Positions 33,157-43,650 are shown, numbered from the stretch's first letter. The stretch: 64,000 nucleotides of DNA from Virgibacillus halodenitrificans JCM 12304 (GCF_001310895.1 NZ_BAZS01000024.1:1-64000), one strand, 5' to 3'. A program made the numbers and translations. Notes: generated by a model not told the origin, from the letters alone.

Positions 33157-34818
33157 ATGGTGACTATACAAAAGTTAGATGGCATTACCTTTGCACAGAT
33201 GGTGCTTTCGGGAGCTCATCATTTGTCAAACAATGCTCAAAAAATTGATGCTTTGAATGTTTTCCCGGTTCCTGATGGGGATACCGGCACAAACATGAAT
33301 TTATCTATTACATCTGGTGCGTCTGAAGTAAAGAAACAAGACAGTAATAGTATTTCTATTGTAGCTGATGCCTTTGCCAAGGGTTTGTTAATGGGCGCAA
33401 GAGGGAATTCTGGAGTGATTTTATCACAAATATTTCGCGGTTTTTCTAAAGGTCTGGAGAAAAAAGAAACCGTAACTGTAGAGGACTTAGCAGTTGCTTT
33501 CGAAAGTGGTGTTACAGCAGCATATAAAGCTGTAATGAAACCTGTTGAAGGAACTATTTTGACTGTGGCAAAGGATGCAGCTTCTGCAGCAAGAGAGCAT
33601 TCAGGTTCATTAAATAATATTGTTGAATTAATGGAAATAGTAGTTGAAGAAGCGAAAGCCTCACTAAAGCGTACACCAGAATTATTACCAGTCTTAAAAG
33701 AAGTAGGAGTAGTTGACTCAGGTGGGCAAGGACTTGTTACGATCTATGAAGGATTTTTGGCTTCTTTAAAAGGTGAGAAATTACCAGAGAATAATGCAGA
33801 TATTGATATGGAAGACATGGTAAACGCAGAGCACCATAAAATTACTCAGGATTTTATGGACACCTCTGAAATTGAATTTGGTTATTGCACGGAATTTATG
33901 GTGAAGTTTGAGGAAGAAAAAACTTCGGAAAATCCATTTAGTGAAGAAGCATTCCGAAATGAATTAAGTGAGCATGGAGATTCATTATTAGTTGTTTCCG
34001 ACGATGAAATAGTTAAAGTTCATATTCATGCAGAATACCCTGGAGCATGTTTGACCCTGGGTCAGCAATATGGCAGCTTGATTAATATGAAAATAGAAAA
34101 TATGCGAGAGCAACATACGGCAATTGTAGGAAAGAATAAAAAAGAAACACCTAAAGAAAAATCCGAGTATGCAATTGTAACTGTTGCTATGGGTAAGGGC
34201 TTAAAAGAGTTGCTTGAAAGTTTAGGAGCGACCGTAGTTATCGAAGGCGGTCAAACAATGAACCCAAGTACTAAGGATATAACGGATGCAATTAAACAGG
34301 CAAATGCTAAACAAGTACTGATCTTACCTAATAATAAGAATATAATAATGGCAGCAGATCAGGCAGCTGAATTAGCTGACGAAGAGGTACGAGTTGTTCC
34401 AACGAAGACAATTCCTCAAGGTATAAGTGCCATGCTTGCTTTCCATCCGGAAGCCGACATTGACATGAATAAGGAAACAATGAACGAAGCCAGACAGCAT
34501 GTTAAAACTGGACAAGTTACGTATGCTGTACGTGATACACAAATTGATGGAATTACAATAGAAAATGGTCACTTCATGGGGATTTTAGACGGTAAAATAA
34601 CCTCAACGAATCAGGATCATTTTGAGACTGTGAAACTTCTTCTGAAGGAAATGATTGGCGAGGAAGATGAAATCCTGACAATTCTGCAAGGTGAAGATGT
34701 AAAAGACGAAGAGCTTAATACACTAGTAAAATATGTAGAAGAAGCTTATGAAGATATTGAAATAGAAGTGCACAAAGGTAACCAACCAATTTACTCCTAT
34801 ATTTTGTCAGTAGAATAA
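33157..34818 (+). CDS. fakA: Fatty acid kinase catalytic subunit FakA (YloV)
   Basis: FakA phosphorylates fatty acids presented by FakB (DegV-family) proteins; the acyl phosphate feeds PlsX. The 553-residue protein has an N-terminal Dak2-type kinase domain with NVFPVPDGDTGTNM (about 34-47) and GARGNSGVILSQ, then a middle domain and a C-terminal DegV-like region. Either ATG 33157 or GTG 33160 may be the start; AGAGGAGG lies four and seven bases before them respectively. plsX lies 6 kb downstream. Older names are YloV and DAK2-domain protein. Confidence 0.9.
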   Translation: MVTIQKLDGITFAQMVLSGAHHLSNNAQKIDALNVFPVPDGDTGTNMNLSITSGASEVKKQDSNSISIVADAFAKGLLMGARGNSGVILSQIFRGFSKGLEKKETVTVEDLAVAFESGVTAAYKAVMKPVEGTILTVAKDAASAAREHSGSLNNIVELMEIVVEEAKASLKRTPELLPVLKEVGVVDSGGQGLVTIYEGFLASLKGEKLPENNADIDMEDMVNAEHHKITQDFMDTSEIEFGYCTEFMVKFEEEKTSENPFSEEAFRNELSEHGDSLLVVSDDEIVKVHIHAEYPGACLTLGQQYGSLINMKIENMREQHTAIVGKNKKETPKEKSEYAIVTVAMGKGLKELLESLGATVVIEGGQTMNPSTKDITDAIKQANAKQVLILPNNKNIIMAADQAAELADEEVRVVPTKTIPQGISAMLAFHPEADIDMNKETMNEARQHVKTGQVTYAVRDTQIDGITIENGHFMGILDGKITSTNQDHFETVKLLLKEMIGEEDEILTILQGEDVKDEELNTLVKYVEEAYEDIEIEVHKGNQPIYSYILSVE

Positions 34819-34849
34819 AATAGTCGCCTCTTTTGAGGCGACTATTTTT
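34818..34849. terminator. Bidirectional terminator between fakA and the permease gene
   Basis: AAATAGTCGCCTC (34818-34830) pairs perfectly with GAGGCGACTATTT (34835-34847) around TTTT. T-runs occur on both strands, and both convergent genes end here. Confidence 0.92.
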
Positions 34850-36110
34850 ATATACCAATAACTTTCATTGCAAAATCTAATATAAATAAAGCTGAGATTA
34901 TGACTAAAGACATGGTTAGTTCTTTTTGTTTTCCTATAGCTATTTTTACAATAGGATATGCAATAAAGCCAAATGCCATACCATCAGCTATGCTATACGT
35001 GAAAGGGATCATGGCTATGATCAGAAACGCAGGTAATGCTTCAGATAAATCGTTTAAAGGAATTTCTTTAATATTTTGCACCATGATTACCCCAACAATG
35101 ATTAGAATTGGACTTATAGCAGTAGCTGGAATCACTGTTATATATGGAATAACAAAGATAGTTAGTAAAAATAAAATACTAGCTGTTACCGCTGTTAGAC
35201 CAGTTTTTCCCTTTGATGCAATAACAGCAGCATTCTCTGCAGCTGAAACTGTAGGAGAAGTGCCAATAAATGCACATGTAAGTGTTGAAAAAGCCGTTAG
35301 TTGATAAGCCTTACTGTAGCTCTCATCACGTTTTAGCATATGAAGTTGACCATGTAATAACCCCATATTTTCAAAAACAAGAATCATTACTAAAGGAAAT
35401 ACCGCAAGCCAAAATGATAAACTATCAACAGCTGAAAAAGCTGGTAAATGTATGAGCTCCCCTATATTTAAACTCATTGAGGTACCGTTCTTTGGTGAAA
35501 TGATCCCTAAAAAATATGCTATCACCGTTCCTAATATCATGGTTAGCAGAAAATTAGCAGGCACATTCTTAATAAATAAAAATATTGCCAGGAAAAGCGT
35601 CAAAAGACTCGCAATCACTGTCGGTGAGGAAAAATCACCAATGGCTATTATTGTATTACTTCCGCCTACAACCAGACCACTTTTTTCAAGTCCGATGAGT
35701 ATAAGGAAAAAGCCAAGGCCCACTGATATCGCATGTTTTAATGAGTCAGGTATAGCTTCTTTTAATATAATACCAATTTTAGTGAATGCCGTAATTAAAA
35801 ACAGCACGGAAGCTACAAGTACAACAGCCAAGCCTTCTTCAAACGATAATCCTGATCCTTCTACAATGGAGTATGCAAAAAGCGCATTAATCCCCATGCC
35901 AGGTATTAAAATTAGAGGCAATCGTCCTATTACCCCCATACATAAGGTGCCAACAAAACTGGCAAGAATAGTGGCCATCATCCCACTCTCTAAAGGTAAT
36001 CCGGCTTCATTTAAGATGGACCCGTTAACTACAATAATATACATTGTGGTTAGGTAGCCAATTAGCCCAGCTAATACCTCTTTACGAACATCAAAATTCT
36101 TAAAAGGCAT
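34848..36110 (-). CDS. Purine permease, NCS2 family, AzgA/PbuG-PbuO type
   Basis: This is probably a hypoxanthine/guanine importer of the inner membrane. The 420-residue protein is almost entirely hydrophobic helices, with the AzgA-subfamily features MYIIVVNGSIL and GMGINALFAY near the N-terminus and a conserved GTSPTVSAAENAA segment near residue 285. GAGGAG precedes the ATG. It is inserted on the minus strand between fakA and sdaAB, where B. subtilis has no gene. The upstream 158 bases show no purine riboswitch. PbuG and PbuO cannot be told apart here. Confidence 0.85.
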   Translation of the reverse strand: MPFKNFDVRKEVLAGLIGYLTTMYIIVVNGSILNEAGLPLESGMMATILASFVGTLCMGVIGRLPLILIPGMGINALFAYSIVEGSGLSFEEGLAVVLVASVLFLITAFTKIGIILKEAIPDSLKHAISVGLGFFLILIGLEKSGLVVGGSNTIIAIGDFSSPTVIASLLTLFLAIFLFIKNVPANFLLTMILGTVIAYFLGIISPKNGTSMSLNIGELIHLPAFSAVDSLSFWLAVFPLVMILVFENMGLLHGQLHMLKRDESYSKAYQLTAFSTLTCAFIGTSPTVSAAENAAVIASKGKTGLTAVTASILFLLTIFVIPYITVIPATAISPILIIVGVIMVQNIKEIPLNDLSEALPAFLIIAMIPFTYSIADGMAFGFIAYPIVKIAIGKQKELTMSLVIISALFILDFAMKVIGI

Positions 36111-36268
36111 GAAAACTCCTCATATTTCGTTTTTGTCCCTCTCCCACCCGATTATGTTTCTTGTAATATACAAATAAAACATATAATCCACGAATGATAA
36201 TTATAAACTTTTTTGATATACTTTACAATGAATGAAAAATTAATAGTTTAAATAGGCGGTGGCTATTT

Positions 36269-36931
36269 ATGAAATATAATTCAGTTTTTGATATTATTGG
36301 ACCGGTAATGATAGGTCCCTCCAGTTCACATACAGCAGGTGCAGCTAGAATTGGGAAAGCTGCTAGAAACCTTTTGGGAAAACAGCCTTCCTGGGCTAAA
36401 ATCTATCTATATGAGTCATTTGCCAAAACTTATAAAGGGCATGGAACAGATTTCGCTCTGGCTGGAGGTCTGCTTGGATTTGAAACGGACGATCCACGAA
36501 TGAGTAAAGCACTAGATATTGCAAAGGAAAACCAATTGGAAATCGAATTTATTGAAGATAGCTCTGCAGTTGATCATCCAAATACTGCACGACTAATCAT
36601 TGGGGACAAAGAAGAATCTATCGAACTTATAGGTATTTCAATTGGCGGAGGTAAGGTAGAGATTACGGAATTAAATGGTTTTGAGTTACGATTATCAGGA
36701 AACCATCCTGCTATATTAATAATGCATAACGACAGGTTCGGAGCAATAGCTTCTGTGACCAAAATTCTTGCCAAGCATGAAATTAACATTGGACATATGG
36801 AGGTTAATCGTAAAGATGTGGGTAAGGAAGCACTTATGGTAATTGAGGTTGACCAAAATGTAGAAGATGGGGTACTAGAGGAACTCCAAAGCGCTGATCA
36901 CATAATTCAGATTTCCAAACTTGTTAGCTAG
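36269..36931 (+). CDS. sdaAB: L-serine dehydratase, beta subunit
   Basis: SdaAB pairs with SdaAA in the iron-sulfur L-serine dehydratase that converts serine to pyruvate and ammonia. The 220-residue protein has the domain with GPSSSHTAGAARIG (about 15-28) and a C-terminal ACT domain (about 148-220, HNDRFGAIASVTKIL). It starts with ATG after GGCGGTGG. sdaAA follows 27 bases downstream. Confidence 0.95.
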   Translation: MKYNSVFDIIGPVMIGPSSSHTAGAARIGKAARNLLGKQPSWAKIYLYESFAKTYKGHGTDFALAGGLLGFETDDPRMSKALDIAKENQLEIEFIEDSSAVDHPNTARLIIGDKEESIELIGISIGGGKVEITELNGFELRLSGNHPAILIMHNDRFGAIASVTKILAKHEINIGHMEVNRKDVGKEALMVIEVDQNVEDGVLEELQSADHIIQISKLVS

Positions 36932-36958
36932 GCAGGAAAAAGAGAGGGGTTTTAATAA

Positions 36959-37834
36959 ATGTTTCGAACAGTAAAAGAACTTGTGGAAATGGCAGAAAAA
37001 GAGAAGATACAAATTTCTGAAGTGATGATCCGTCAGGAAATGGATGTAAAAGAAAAAACACGCAGTGAAGTGTTTTCCGAAATGGAAAGAAACCTTGAGG
37101 TAATGGAAAAAGCAATTGAAGATGCGTTGCAGGGAGTCCAATCCGTAACAGGTTTAACGGGTGGAGATGCAGTGTTAATTCAAAAATATATGCAAGAAAA
37201 AACTCCCTTATCAGGAAACCTGCTGCTGGATGCAGTTAGCAAAGCAATGGGGACAAATGAAGTGAATGCTGCTATGGGGACCATCTGTGCCACTCCTACT
37301 GCAGGAAGTGCCGGCTGTGTACCAGGTACATTATTTGCTGTTAAAAATCAATTGAATCCTACACGTGAGCAAATGATTCGTTATTTGTTTACTTCAGGAG
37401 CCTTTGGCTTTGTAGTGGCAAATAATGCATTTATCTCTGGTGCAGCAGGCGGATGCCAAGCCGAAGTTGGCTCAGCTGGAGCTATGGCGTCTGCTGCAAT
37501 AGTCGAAATGGCAGGAGGGACACCTCAACAATCTGCAGAAGCATTTGCAATGACATTAAAAAACATGCTTGGGTTAGTTTGTGATCCTGTGGCGGGTTTA
37601 GTAGAAGTTCCATGTGTAAAACGAAACGCAGCTGGTTCTTCTTTAGCTATTGTATCCGCAGATATGGCATTAGCAGGTGTAACAAGCCGGATTCCATGTG
37701 ACGAGGTCATTGGTGCTATGTATCGAATTGGCAAACAGATGCCGTCAAGTCTAAGGGAGACTGGTGAGGGTGGATTGGCTGATACACCAACAGGACGGTT
37801 GCTAAAAGAAAAAATATTTGGAATGTCAATGTAG
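36959..37834 (+). CDS. sdaAA: L-serine dehydratase, alpha subunit
   Basis: This is the catalytic, [4Fe-4S]-binding subunit. The 291-residue protein contains the cluster and active-site segments CATPTAGSAGCVPG, GAAGGCQAEVGSAGAM and CDPVAGLVEVPCVKRNA. AGAGAGGGG precedes the ATG. Only five bases separate it from recG. Confidence 0.95.
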   Translation: MFRTVKELVEMAEKEKIQISEVMIRQEMDVKEKTRSEVFSEMERNLEVMEKAIEDALQGVQSVTGLTGGDAVLIQKYMQEKTPLSGNLLLDAVSKAMGTNEVNAAMGTICATPTAGSAGCVPGTLFAVKNQLNPTREQMIRYLFTSGAFGFVVANNAFISGAAGGCQAEVGSAGAMASAAIVEMAGGTPQQSAEAFAMTLKNMLGLVCDPVAGLVEVPCVKRNAAGSSLAIVSADMALAGVTSRIPCDEVIGAMYRIGKQMPSSLRETGEGGLADTPTGRLLKEKIFGMSM

Positions 37835-37839
37835 GAAGA

Positions 37840-39881
37840 GTGATTCGCTTGTTAAACAAAGAAGTAACGAATATAAAAGGTGTAGGTGAGAAATTCGCCG
37901 AAGACCTGGAGATCATGGGCATTTCTACTGTCGAGAATTTATTTAATTATTTTCCATATAAATATGATTTTTTTGAAGTTAAGCCACTTAGTGAATTGAT
38001 TCATGAGGATAAAGTGACGATTGAGGGAAGGGTTGTGCACGAGCCTTCCCTTACTTTTTATGGAAAAAAGAAATCAAGATTAACTTTCACGATAGAAGTT
38101 GAAAATATTGCTATAAAAGCAGTAATGTTTAATCGAGCTTTTGCTAAGAAGCATATCCATGCAGGAGAAATTGTCACATTGACAGGGAAATGGGATGCTC
38201 ATAGACTGCAGATTACAGTGAGTAATTATAAGACGGGACCAGCCGATGTCCACGCCAAAATTCAACCGGTGTATTCTGTGAAAGGAAAAGTTACCAATGC
38301 TAAATTAAGAAAAACCATTCAATCTGCAATAAATGGGTATGGTAAGGAAATACCTGAGTTATTGCCAGAACAATTTCTAAACCAGTATAAGTTGCCAACT
38401 CGTAGAAACGCTTATGAAGTAATGCATTTTCCTCCCAATCGAAAAGCTTTAAAGCATGCCAGGCGACGTTTTGTTTATGAGGAATTTCTAATATTTCAAT
38501 TAAAAATGCAGTTGCTGCGAAAATATAAAAGAGAAGCTACCCAGGGAAATCAACAACAGTATGACCCTCAAAAAATACAAGAATTCATACAACTGTTTCC
38601 TTTTTCATTAACTGAGGCACAAAATAAAGCATTGAAACAGATTTTAGCTGATATGAAGTCTCCATTTCGAATGAATCGCCTTCTCCAGGGGGATGTCGGG
38701 TCCGGTAAAACAGCTGTGGCTGCCATTTGCCTTTACGCATCTGTGACAGCAGGTAAGCAAGGGGCCCTTATGGTACCAACAGAAATTTTAGCTGAACAAC
38801 ACTTTCAATCATTGCAAGAACTATTTGGTGACAAAGCGAAAATTGGATTGCTAACAGGGTCTGTTAAAGGAAAGAAGAGAAAGGAACTAGTTGCAGCTAT
38901 TGAGCGTGATGAAATACATATTGTCGTGGGAACTCATGCTCTGATTCAGGATGATGTTCGATTCCATGACTTGGGCTTTGCAATAGTAGATGAACAGCAC
39001 CGTTTTGGAGTGGAGCAAAGAAGAGCATTAAGAGATAAAGGACTGCTGCCGGATGTTTTGTTTATGACGGCCACACCTATTCCTCGAACACTAGCAATAA
39101 CTGCATTTGGGGACATGGACGTATCTGTTATTGATGAGATGCCTGTTGGTAGAAAGGCAGTAGAAACGTACTGGACAAAGGAAAATACGATAGAACGTGT
39201 ACTGGAATTTATGCAAAAACATGTAATGCAGGGGGAACAAGCCTATGTTATTTGCCCGCTTATTGAAGAGTCGGATAAGCTGGATATCCAGAATGCAGTA
39301 GACCTTTATCATCAGCTTAATGAATATTACCTTCCATCCATTGAGGTAGGGTTAATGCATGGAAGGCTAAGTAACGAAGAAAAAGATACTGTCATGAAGA
39401 AGTTTGCAGCGAATGAAATTCAGATCCTTGTATCAACTACTGTAGTCGAAGTCGGTGTAAATGTTCCAAATGCAACTATTATGGTTATTTATGATGCTGA
39501 ACGCTTTGGTCTCTCACAACTGCACCAGCTACGAGGCGAGTCGGTAGAGGAAAAAGCCAAAGTTATTGTATTTTAATATCCGATCCAAAGGGCGAAGTAG
39601 GAAAAGAGAGGATGCGGATCATGACAGAAACAACAAATGGCTTTGAGTTATCCGAACAAGACTTGAAATTGAGAGGACCGGGGGACTTTTTTGGAAAAAA
39701 ACAAAGCGGAATACCTGAATTTAAAGTTGCTGACATGGTACATGATTACCGTGCCCTGGAAACCGCAAGGAAGGATGCAGCGGAAATTATTGATTTGAAC
39801 TTGTTAGAAACAAAAGAGGACTACTATCAACTTAAATGTTATCTTGAAGAAAATTCCTTTATTGAAGATAAATTAGATTAA
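37840..39881 (+). pseudogene. recG: ATP-dependent DNA helicase RecG, interrupted by a one-base deletion
   Basis: RecG remodels stalled forks and branch-migrates Holliday junctions. The first 578 codons (GTG start) encode the wedge OB domain and helicase motifs, including GDVGSGKTA and DEQHRFG. At 39537/39538 one C is missing in motif VI (QLRGRVGRG): the frame reads GGC GAG where GGC CGA GTC GGT is expected, and a stop follows after 12 further codons. Adding one C restores an unbroken protein of 680 residues, the usual length (682 in B. subtilis), ending at 39881 with [13 protein letters not shown] intact. Sequencing error is the likeliest cause; a genuine mutation would remove motif VI. Confidence 0.9.
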
Positions 39882-39890
39882 ATGGGATAC

Positions 39891-39940
39891 TTGCATAAAT
39901 AAATATGGTATTATATATTACTATTAGGACCAAGTCATAA
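39891..39940 (+). promoter_or_regulatory. fapR promoter with candidate FapR operator
   Basis: TTGCAT (39891-39896), 17 bases, TATATT (39914-39919). Just downstream, at 39924-39940, TTAGGACCAAGTCATAA agrees with the published FapR consensus (TTAGTACCTGRTACTAA, from memory) at about 12 of 17 positions. The location over the transcription start fits autoregulation relieved by malonyl-CoA. Confidence 0.6.
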
Positions 39941-40006
39941 ATTTTTGTTTTTCTATTTTTTTATTATAGATAATCGACAATATTAGTAATATGGACGGTG
40001 CCATTA

Positions 40007-40597
40007 ATGAAACGAACAAAAGCCGAACGCCAAAATTTATTAAAAAAAACAATAGACGAAACACCTTTTATTACTGACGAAGATCTAGCTAAAAAGTTCT
40101 CGGTTAGCATCCAGACAATTCGTTTGGACAGACTGGAGCTTTCTATTCCGGAACTGCGACAACGAATCAAATCAGTAGCAACTGATCAATGGAATGAAAC
40201 AGTAAAGGCTCTACCATTAGAAGAGGTTATTGGTGAAATCATTGATTTGGAGTTGGATAAACGAGCTATTTCCATATTGGACATCCGTGAAGAGCATGTG
40301 TTTTCCCGAAACAAAATAGCGAGGGGACATCATCTGTTTGCACAAGCTAATTCATTGGCCGTTGCTGTTATTAACGATGAACTGGCTCTAACTTCTAAAA
40401 CCCAACTGAAATTTACAAGACAGGTTCGGGAAGGCGAAAGGGTAATTGCAAAGGCAATAGTTGAGGGAAATAACAGTAAAGGATTAACCGTTGTTCATGT
40501 AAACAGTTTTGTAGGTGAGGAAAAGGTCTTCATGGGTACTTTCCAAATGTACCATTCAAGCGGAAAAGGAGTAGAAATTAATGAGACTGGCAATTGA
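40007..40597 (+). CDS. fapR: Fatty acid and phospholipid biosynthesis regulator FapR
   Basis: FapR represses lipid synthesis genes and releases DNA on binding malonyl-CoA or malonyl-ACP. The 196-residue protein has an N-terminal helix-turn-helix ([19 protein letters not shown], about 26-44) and a C-terminal hot-dog ligand domain with [19 protein letters not shown]. An in-frame GTG lies at 39998; I prefer the ATG at 40007 because it aligns with B. subtilis FapR and GGTG lies at a suitable distance. It overlaps plsX by 17 bases. Confidence 0.94.
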   Translation: MKRTKAERQNLLKKTIDETPFITDEDLAKKFSVSIQTIRLDRLELSIPELRQRIKSVATDQWNETVKALPLEEVIGEIIDLELDKRAISILDIREEHVFSRNKIARGHHLFAQANSLAVAVINDELALTSKTQLKFTRQVREGERVIAKAIVEGNNSKGLTVVHVNSFVGEEKVFMGTFQMYHSSGKGVEINETGN

Positions 40598-41588
40598 TGC
40601 AATGGGAGGGGATCATGCACCCAAAGAAATAGTTCTTGGTGCTATGGATGCTTTAGCCCAAATTGAAAATCTACAAATCACTTTATTTGGTGATGAAAAG
40701 AAAATCAAACAATATGTGAGTAATCATACGAATTTAGAGATAGTTCATACAACGGAAAGAATTACGGGTGAAGATGAGCCCGTCCGAGCGGTAAAGCGGA
40801 AAAAAAATGCTTCTCTTGTTCTAATGGCACAAGCAGTTAAGGATAACAAAGCCGATGCCTGTATTTCTGCAGGTAATACAGGTGCTCTAATGAGTGCTGG
40901 ATTATTCGTTGTTGGAAGAATTCCTGGTATTGATCGTCCTGCATTGAGTCCAACACTACCTACTATTGACGGAAAAGGATTTTTAATGTTAGATGTGGGT
41001 GCAAATGTAGATGCGAAGCCACATCATCTAATGCAATATGCAATTATGGGTTCCATTTATACCCAGAAGGTTCGCTCTATTTCTAATCCTACTGTAGGCT
41101 TATTAAACGTAGGGACAGAAGACGGAAAAGGTAATGATCTTGCTAAAAAAGCATTTGTTTTACTTCAGGAAGCGCCTATTAATTTTATTGGAAATGTAGA
41201 GGCACGCGATATTTTAAATGGTGCAGCAGATGTAGTAATAACTGATGGGTTTAGTGGGAATATTGCTTTGAAAACAATTGAGGGTACGGCAGAGACAATG
41301 TTTTCTATGTTAAAAGGAACCTTTATGACTTCTTTAAAAACAAAACTCGCTGCAGGAATGGTAAAGAATGACTTAAAGGGGCTAAAAAGTAAGCTCGATT
41401 ATTCCGAATATGGTGGTGCTGGTCTATTTGGATTAAGCTCTCCTGTGATCAAAGCTCATGGGTCTTCCAATCGCAGAGCAGTATATAATGCTATAAAACA
41501 AGCTTGTCATATGGTGGAACATCATGTGACTGATACCATTAAGGAAACTGTAGAATCAATGGAAAACAGCAAGGAGGAAGAAAATTGA
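40581..41588 (+). CDS. plsX: Phosphate acyltransferase PlsX
   Basis: PlsX converts acyl-ACP to acyl phosphate for PlsY and accepts acyl phosphate from fatty acid kinase. The 335-residue protein has the family segments DAMGGDHAP near the start, [12 protein letters not shown] (about 93-104) and [19 protein letters not shown] precedes the ATG inside the end of fapR. It belongs to the FapR regulon in B. subtilis. Confidence 0.96.
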   Translation: MRLAIDAMGGDHAPKEIVLGAMDALAQIENLQITLFGDEKKIKQYVSNHTNLEIVHTTERITGEDEPVRAVKRKKNASLVLMAQAVKDNKADACISAGNTGALMSAGLFVVGRIPGIDRPALSPTLPTIDGKGFLMLDVGANVDAKPHHLMQYAIMGSIYTQKVRSISNPTVGLLNVGTEDGKGNDLAKKAFVLLQEAPINFIGNVEARDILNGAADVVITDGFSGNIALKTIEGTAETMFSMLKGTFMTSLKTKLAAGMVKNDLKGLKSKLDYSEYGGAGLFGLSSPVIKAHGSSNRRAVYNAIKQACHMVEHHVTDTIKETVESMENSKEEEN

Positions 41589-42523
41589 AAAAGGTAGCTT
41601 TCATGTTTCCCGGTCAAGGGTCACAAGCTGTAGGAATGGGCCAATCATTTTATAATGAATACCAGAAAATTAGAGAATTGTATGATGAAGCTAATAGTTT
41701 ACTGAAAAAAGATATTACAAAAATAATGTTTGAAGGGCCGAAAGAGATACTTACCGAAACAGAAAATACTCAACCAGCGTTATTACTATCCAGTATCGCT
41801 GTGCATACATTATTGATCGAAGAAGAAATTCAGCCTGTTATGACAGTAGGACACAGTCTGGGAGAATATAGCGCATTAGTAGCCGCTGGTGCAATTTCAT
41901 TAGAAGAAGCACTTCCGCTTGTAGCAACTCGAGGAAAATTAATGGAAGAGGCTTTTCCTAAAGGTCAGGGAACCATGGCTGCTGTACTTGGGATGAATGA
42001 AGAGAAAATTCAAGATTGCTTAAATGAAGTAGAGGATGAAATAGTTGATATAGCAAATTTAAATTGCCCTGGTCAAATAGTTATTTCAGGCTCAAAAGAA
42101 GGCATTGAAGAGGCGACAGAAGTATTAAAAGCAAATGGAGCAAAACGAGTAATGCCACTAAATGTTAGTGGACCTTTCCATTCCAGATTAATGAAATCTG
42201 CAAACGAGAAGTTTTCTAATCATTTAAATGAAGTACACTTCTCGGACACGAGCATACCTGTATATGCAAATGTTTCTGCTTCGCCAGTTACAGAACATCA
42301 GAGAATGAAGGAATTGCTTATTAAGCAACTATATTCACCCGTTCGCTTTGAAGAATCAATACGCAAAATGATAGAAGCAGGTGTTGATGCCTTTGTTGAG
42401 GTCGGAAATGGCAAAGTCTTAAGTGGCTTAGTTAGAAAGATAGATAAACAAGCAAAAACGTTCGCAGTACAGGATAAAGAATCATTGCAGGAATTTGTTA
42501 CTTGGTATAAGGGGGAAGCATAA
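41585..42523 (+). CDS. fabD: Malonyl-CoA:ACP transacylase
   Basis: FabD moves malonyl groups from CoA to ACP for fatty acid elongation. The 312-residue protein has FPGQGSQ near the N-terminus and the catalytic GHSLGE motif with Ser91; a conserved His occurs in GPFHSRLM. The start is TTG, seven bases after AAGGAGG, overlapping plsX by four bases. Confidence 0.96.
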   Translation: MKKVAFMFPGQGSQAVGMGQSFYNEYQKIRELYDEANSLLKKDITKIMFEGPKEILTETENTQPALLLSSIAVHTLLIEEEIQPVMTVGHSLGEYSALVAAGAISLEEALPLVATRGKLMEEAFPKGQGTMAAVLGMNEEKIQDCLNEVEDEIVDIANLNCPGQIVISGSKEGIEEATEVLKANGAKRVMPLNVSGPFHSRLMKSANEKFSNHLNEVHFSDTSIPVYANVSASPVTEHQRMKELLIKQLYSPVRFEESIRKMIEAGVDAFVEVGNGKVLSGLVRKIDKQAKTFAVQDKESLQEFVTWYKGEA

Positions 42524-43263
42524 TGTTGAAAGGTAAAAGTGCTCTTGTAACAGGCTCATCTCGAGGTATTGGCAGAGCAATTGCTTTAGAGCTGGCGAAA
42601 CAAGGTGCTAACGTTGCCGTGAACTTTTCTGGTAATGAGGAAAAAGCTCAGTCCGTTGTTGAAGAAATTGAAGAATTAGGTGTGAAATCATTTAAAGTAA
42701 AAGCAGATGTGTCTAATGAAGCAGAAGTTAAACAAATGATAAAGCAAGTTGTCGATCAGTTTAACAGCTTGGATATTTTAGTGAATAATGCAGGGATAAC
42801 AAGGGATAATCTACTTATGCGGATGAAGGAAGAGGAATTTGATCAGGTTATTAATACAAATCTAAAAGGTGTGTTTGTCTGCACCAAAGCTGTAACAAGA
42901 CAAATGATGAAGCAAAAGGCTGGTAGAATTATTAATGTTTCTTCTATTGTTGGCGTAAGTGGAAACCCGGGACAAGCTAATTATGTTGCAGCTAAAGCGG
43001 GTGTGATTGGCTTGACAAAAACTACTGCAAAGGAATTGGCTTCACGTAACATACTTGTCAATGCTATTGCACCTGGTTTTATTTCGACCGATATGACAAA
43101 TGCACTTACGGAAGAACAACGTAAAGACATGCTTGATATGATTCCACTTGCAAAATTGGGAGAACCTGAGGATGTTGCAAAGGTAGTGCGCTTCCTTGCA
43201 TCGGAGGACGCTAACTATATTACTGGACAAACTATTCATATAGATGGTGGTATGGTAATGTAG
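42523..43263 (+). CDS. fabG: 3-oxoacyl-[ACP] reductase
   Basis: FabG reduces beta-ketoacyl-ACP with NADPH. The 246-residue short-chain dehydrogenase has the cofactor motif [12 protein letters not shown] (about 9-20), NNAG, catalytic Ser in NVSSIVG and YVAAK with catalytic Tyr/Lys near residues 151-155. It shares one base with the fabD stop codon. Confidence 0.97.
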   Translation: MLKGKSALVTGSSRGIGRAIALELAKQGANVAVNFSGNEEKAQSVVEEIEELGVKSFKVKADVSNEAEVKQMIKQVVDQFNSLDILVNNAGITRDNLLMRMKEEEFDQVINTNLKGVFVCTKAVTRQMMKQKAGRIINVSSIVGVSGNPGQANYVAAKAGVIGLTKTTAKELASRNILVNAIAPGFISTDMTNALTEEQRKDMLDMIPLAKLGEPEDVAKVVRFLASEDANYITGQTIHIDGGMVM

Positions 43264-43274
43264 TTTAAAAATGA

Positions 43275-43303
43275 AAAGGACCACCTTTACTTGAAAGGAG
43301 GTG
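43275..43303 (+). promoter_or_regulatory. Competing short hairpins over the acpP ribosome site
   Basis: CCTTT (43284-43288) can pair either with AAAGG upstream (43275-43279, loop ACCA) or with AAAGG downstream (43294-43298), which is part of the acpP ribosome site AAGGAGG. CACCT (43282-43286) can also pair with AGGTG (43299-43303). The stems are only five pairs long, so a real effect on translation is uncertain. Confidence 0.25.
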
Positions 43304-43310
43304 AAGCATG

Positions 43311-43544
43311 ATGGCAGACGTATTTGATCGTGTTAAAACAATTATCATAGATCGTCTTGACGTAGAAGAAGAAAAAGTAACTATGGAGGCATCTTTTAAA
43401 GATGATCTTGATGCAGATTCATTAGACGTTGTTGAACTTGTTATGGAGCTTGAAGATGAGTTTGACATGGAAATCGCTGATGAAGAAGCTGAAAAAATTA
43501 ATACAGTAGGTGATGCTGTAAACTACATAAATAGTTTACAATAG
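43311..43544 (+). CDS. acpP: Acyl carrier protein
   Basis: ACP carries growing acyl chains on a phosphopantetheine arm. The 77-residue acidic protein has the modification motif [10 protein letters not shown] with Ser37. Two adjacent ATGs (43308 and 43311) are possible after AAGGAGG; the second matches the usual MAD... start and 77-residue length. Related genomes place it between fabG and rnc as here. Confidence 0.96.
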   Translation: MADVFDRVKTIIIDRLDVEEEKVTMEASFKDDLDADSLDVVELVMELEDEFDMEIADEEAEKINTVGDAVNYINSLQ

Positions 43545-43593
43545 GTGTTGATTCTTCAGTTTCACAAAAGGCCTATATAGCATCTTACTTTTT

Positions 43594-43619
43594 GAGAGTC
43601 TCGCATTTGCGGGACTTTC
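43594..43619 (+). other. Strong hairpin between acpP and rnc
   Basis: GAGAGTCTCGC (43594-43604) pairs with GCGGGACTTTC (43609-43619), eleven pairs including two G-U, loop ATTT. No T-run follows. It lies 32 bases before the rnc start and could be a processing site or a poor terminator. Confidence 0.5.
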
Positions 43620-43650
43620 CGTATATTTATAATGATTGAGGGTGGCATAA

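Noticed and set aside
35452-36057. A 201-codon plus-strand ORF antisense to the purine permease
   Set aside because: The permease on the other strand is a full-length family member with a proper start; this ORF is its shadow.
36111-36268. Possible purine riboswitch upstream of the permease gene
   Set aside because: The conserved core of the purine riboswitch was not found on the minus strand; the region holds only AT-rich sequence and a ribosome site.
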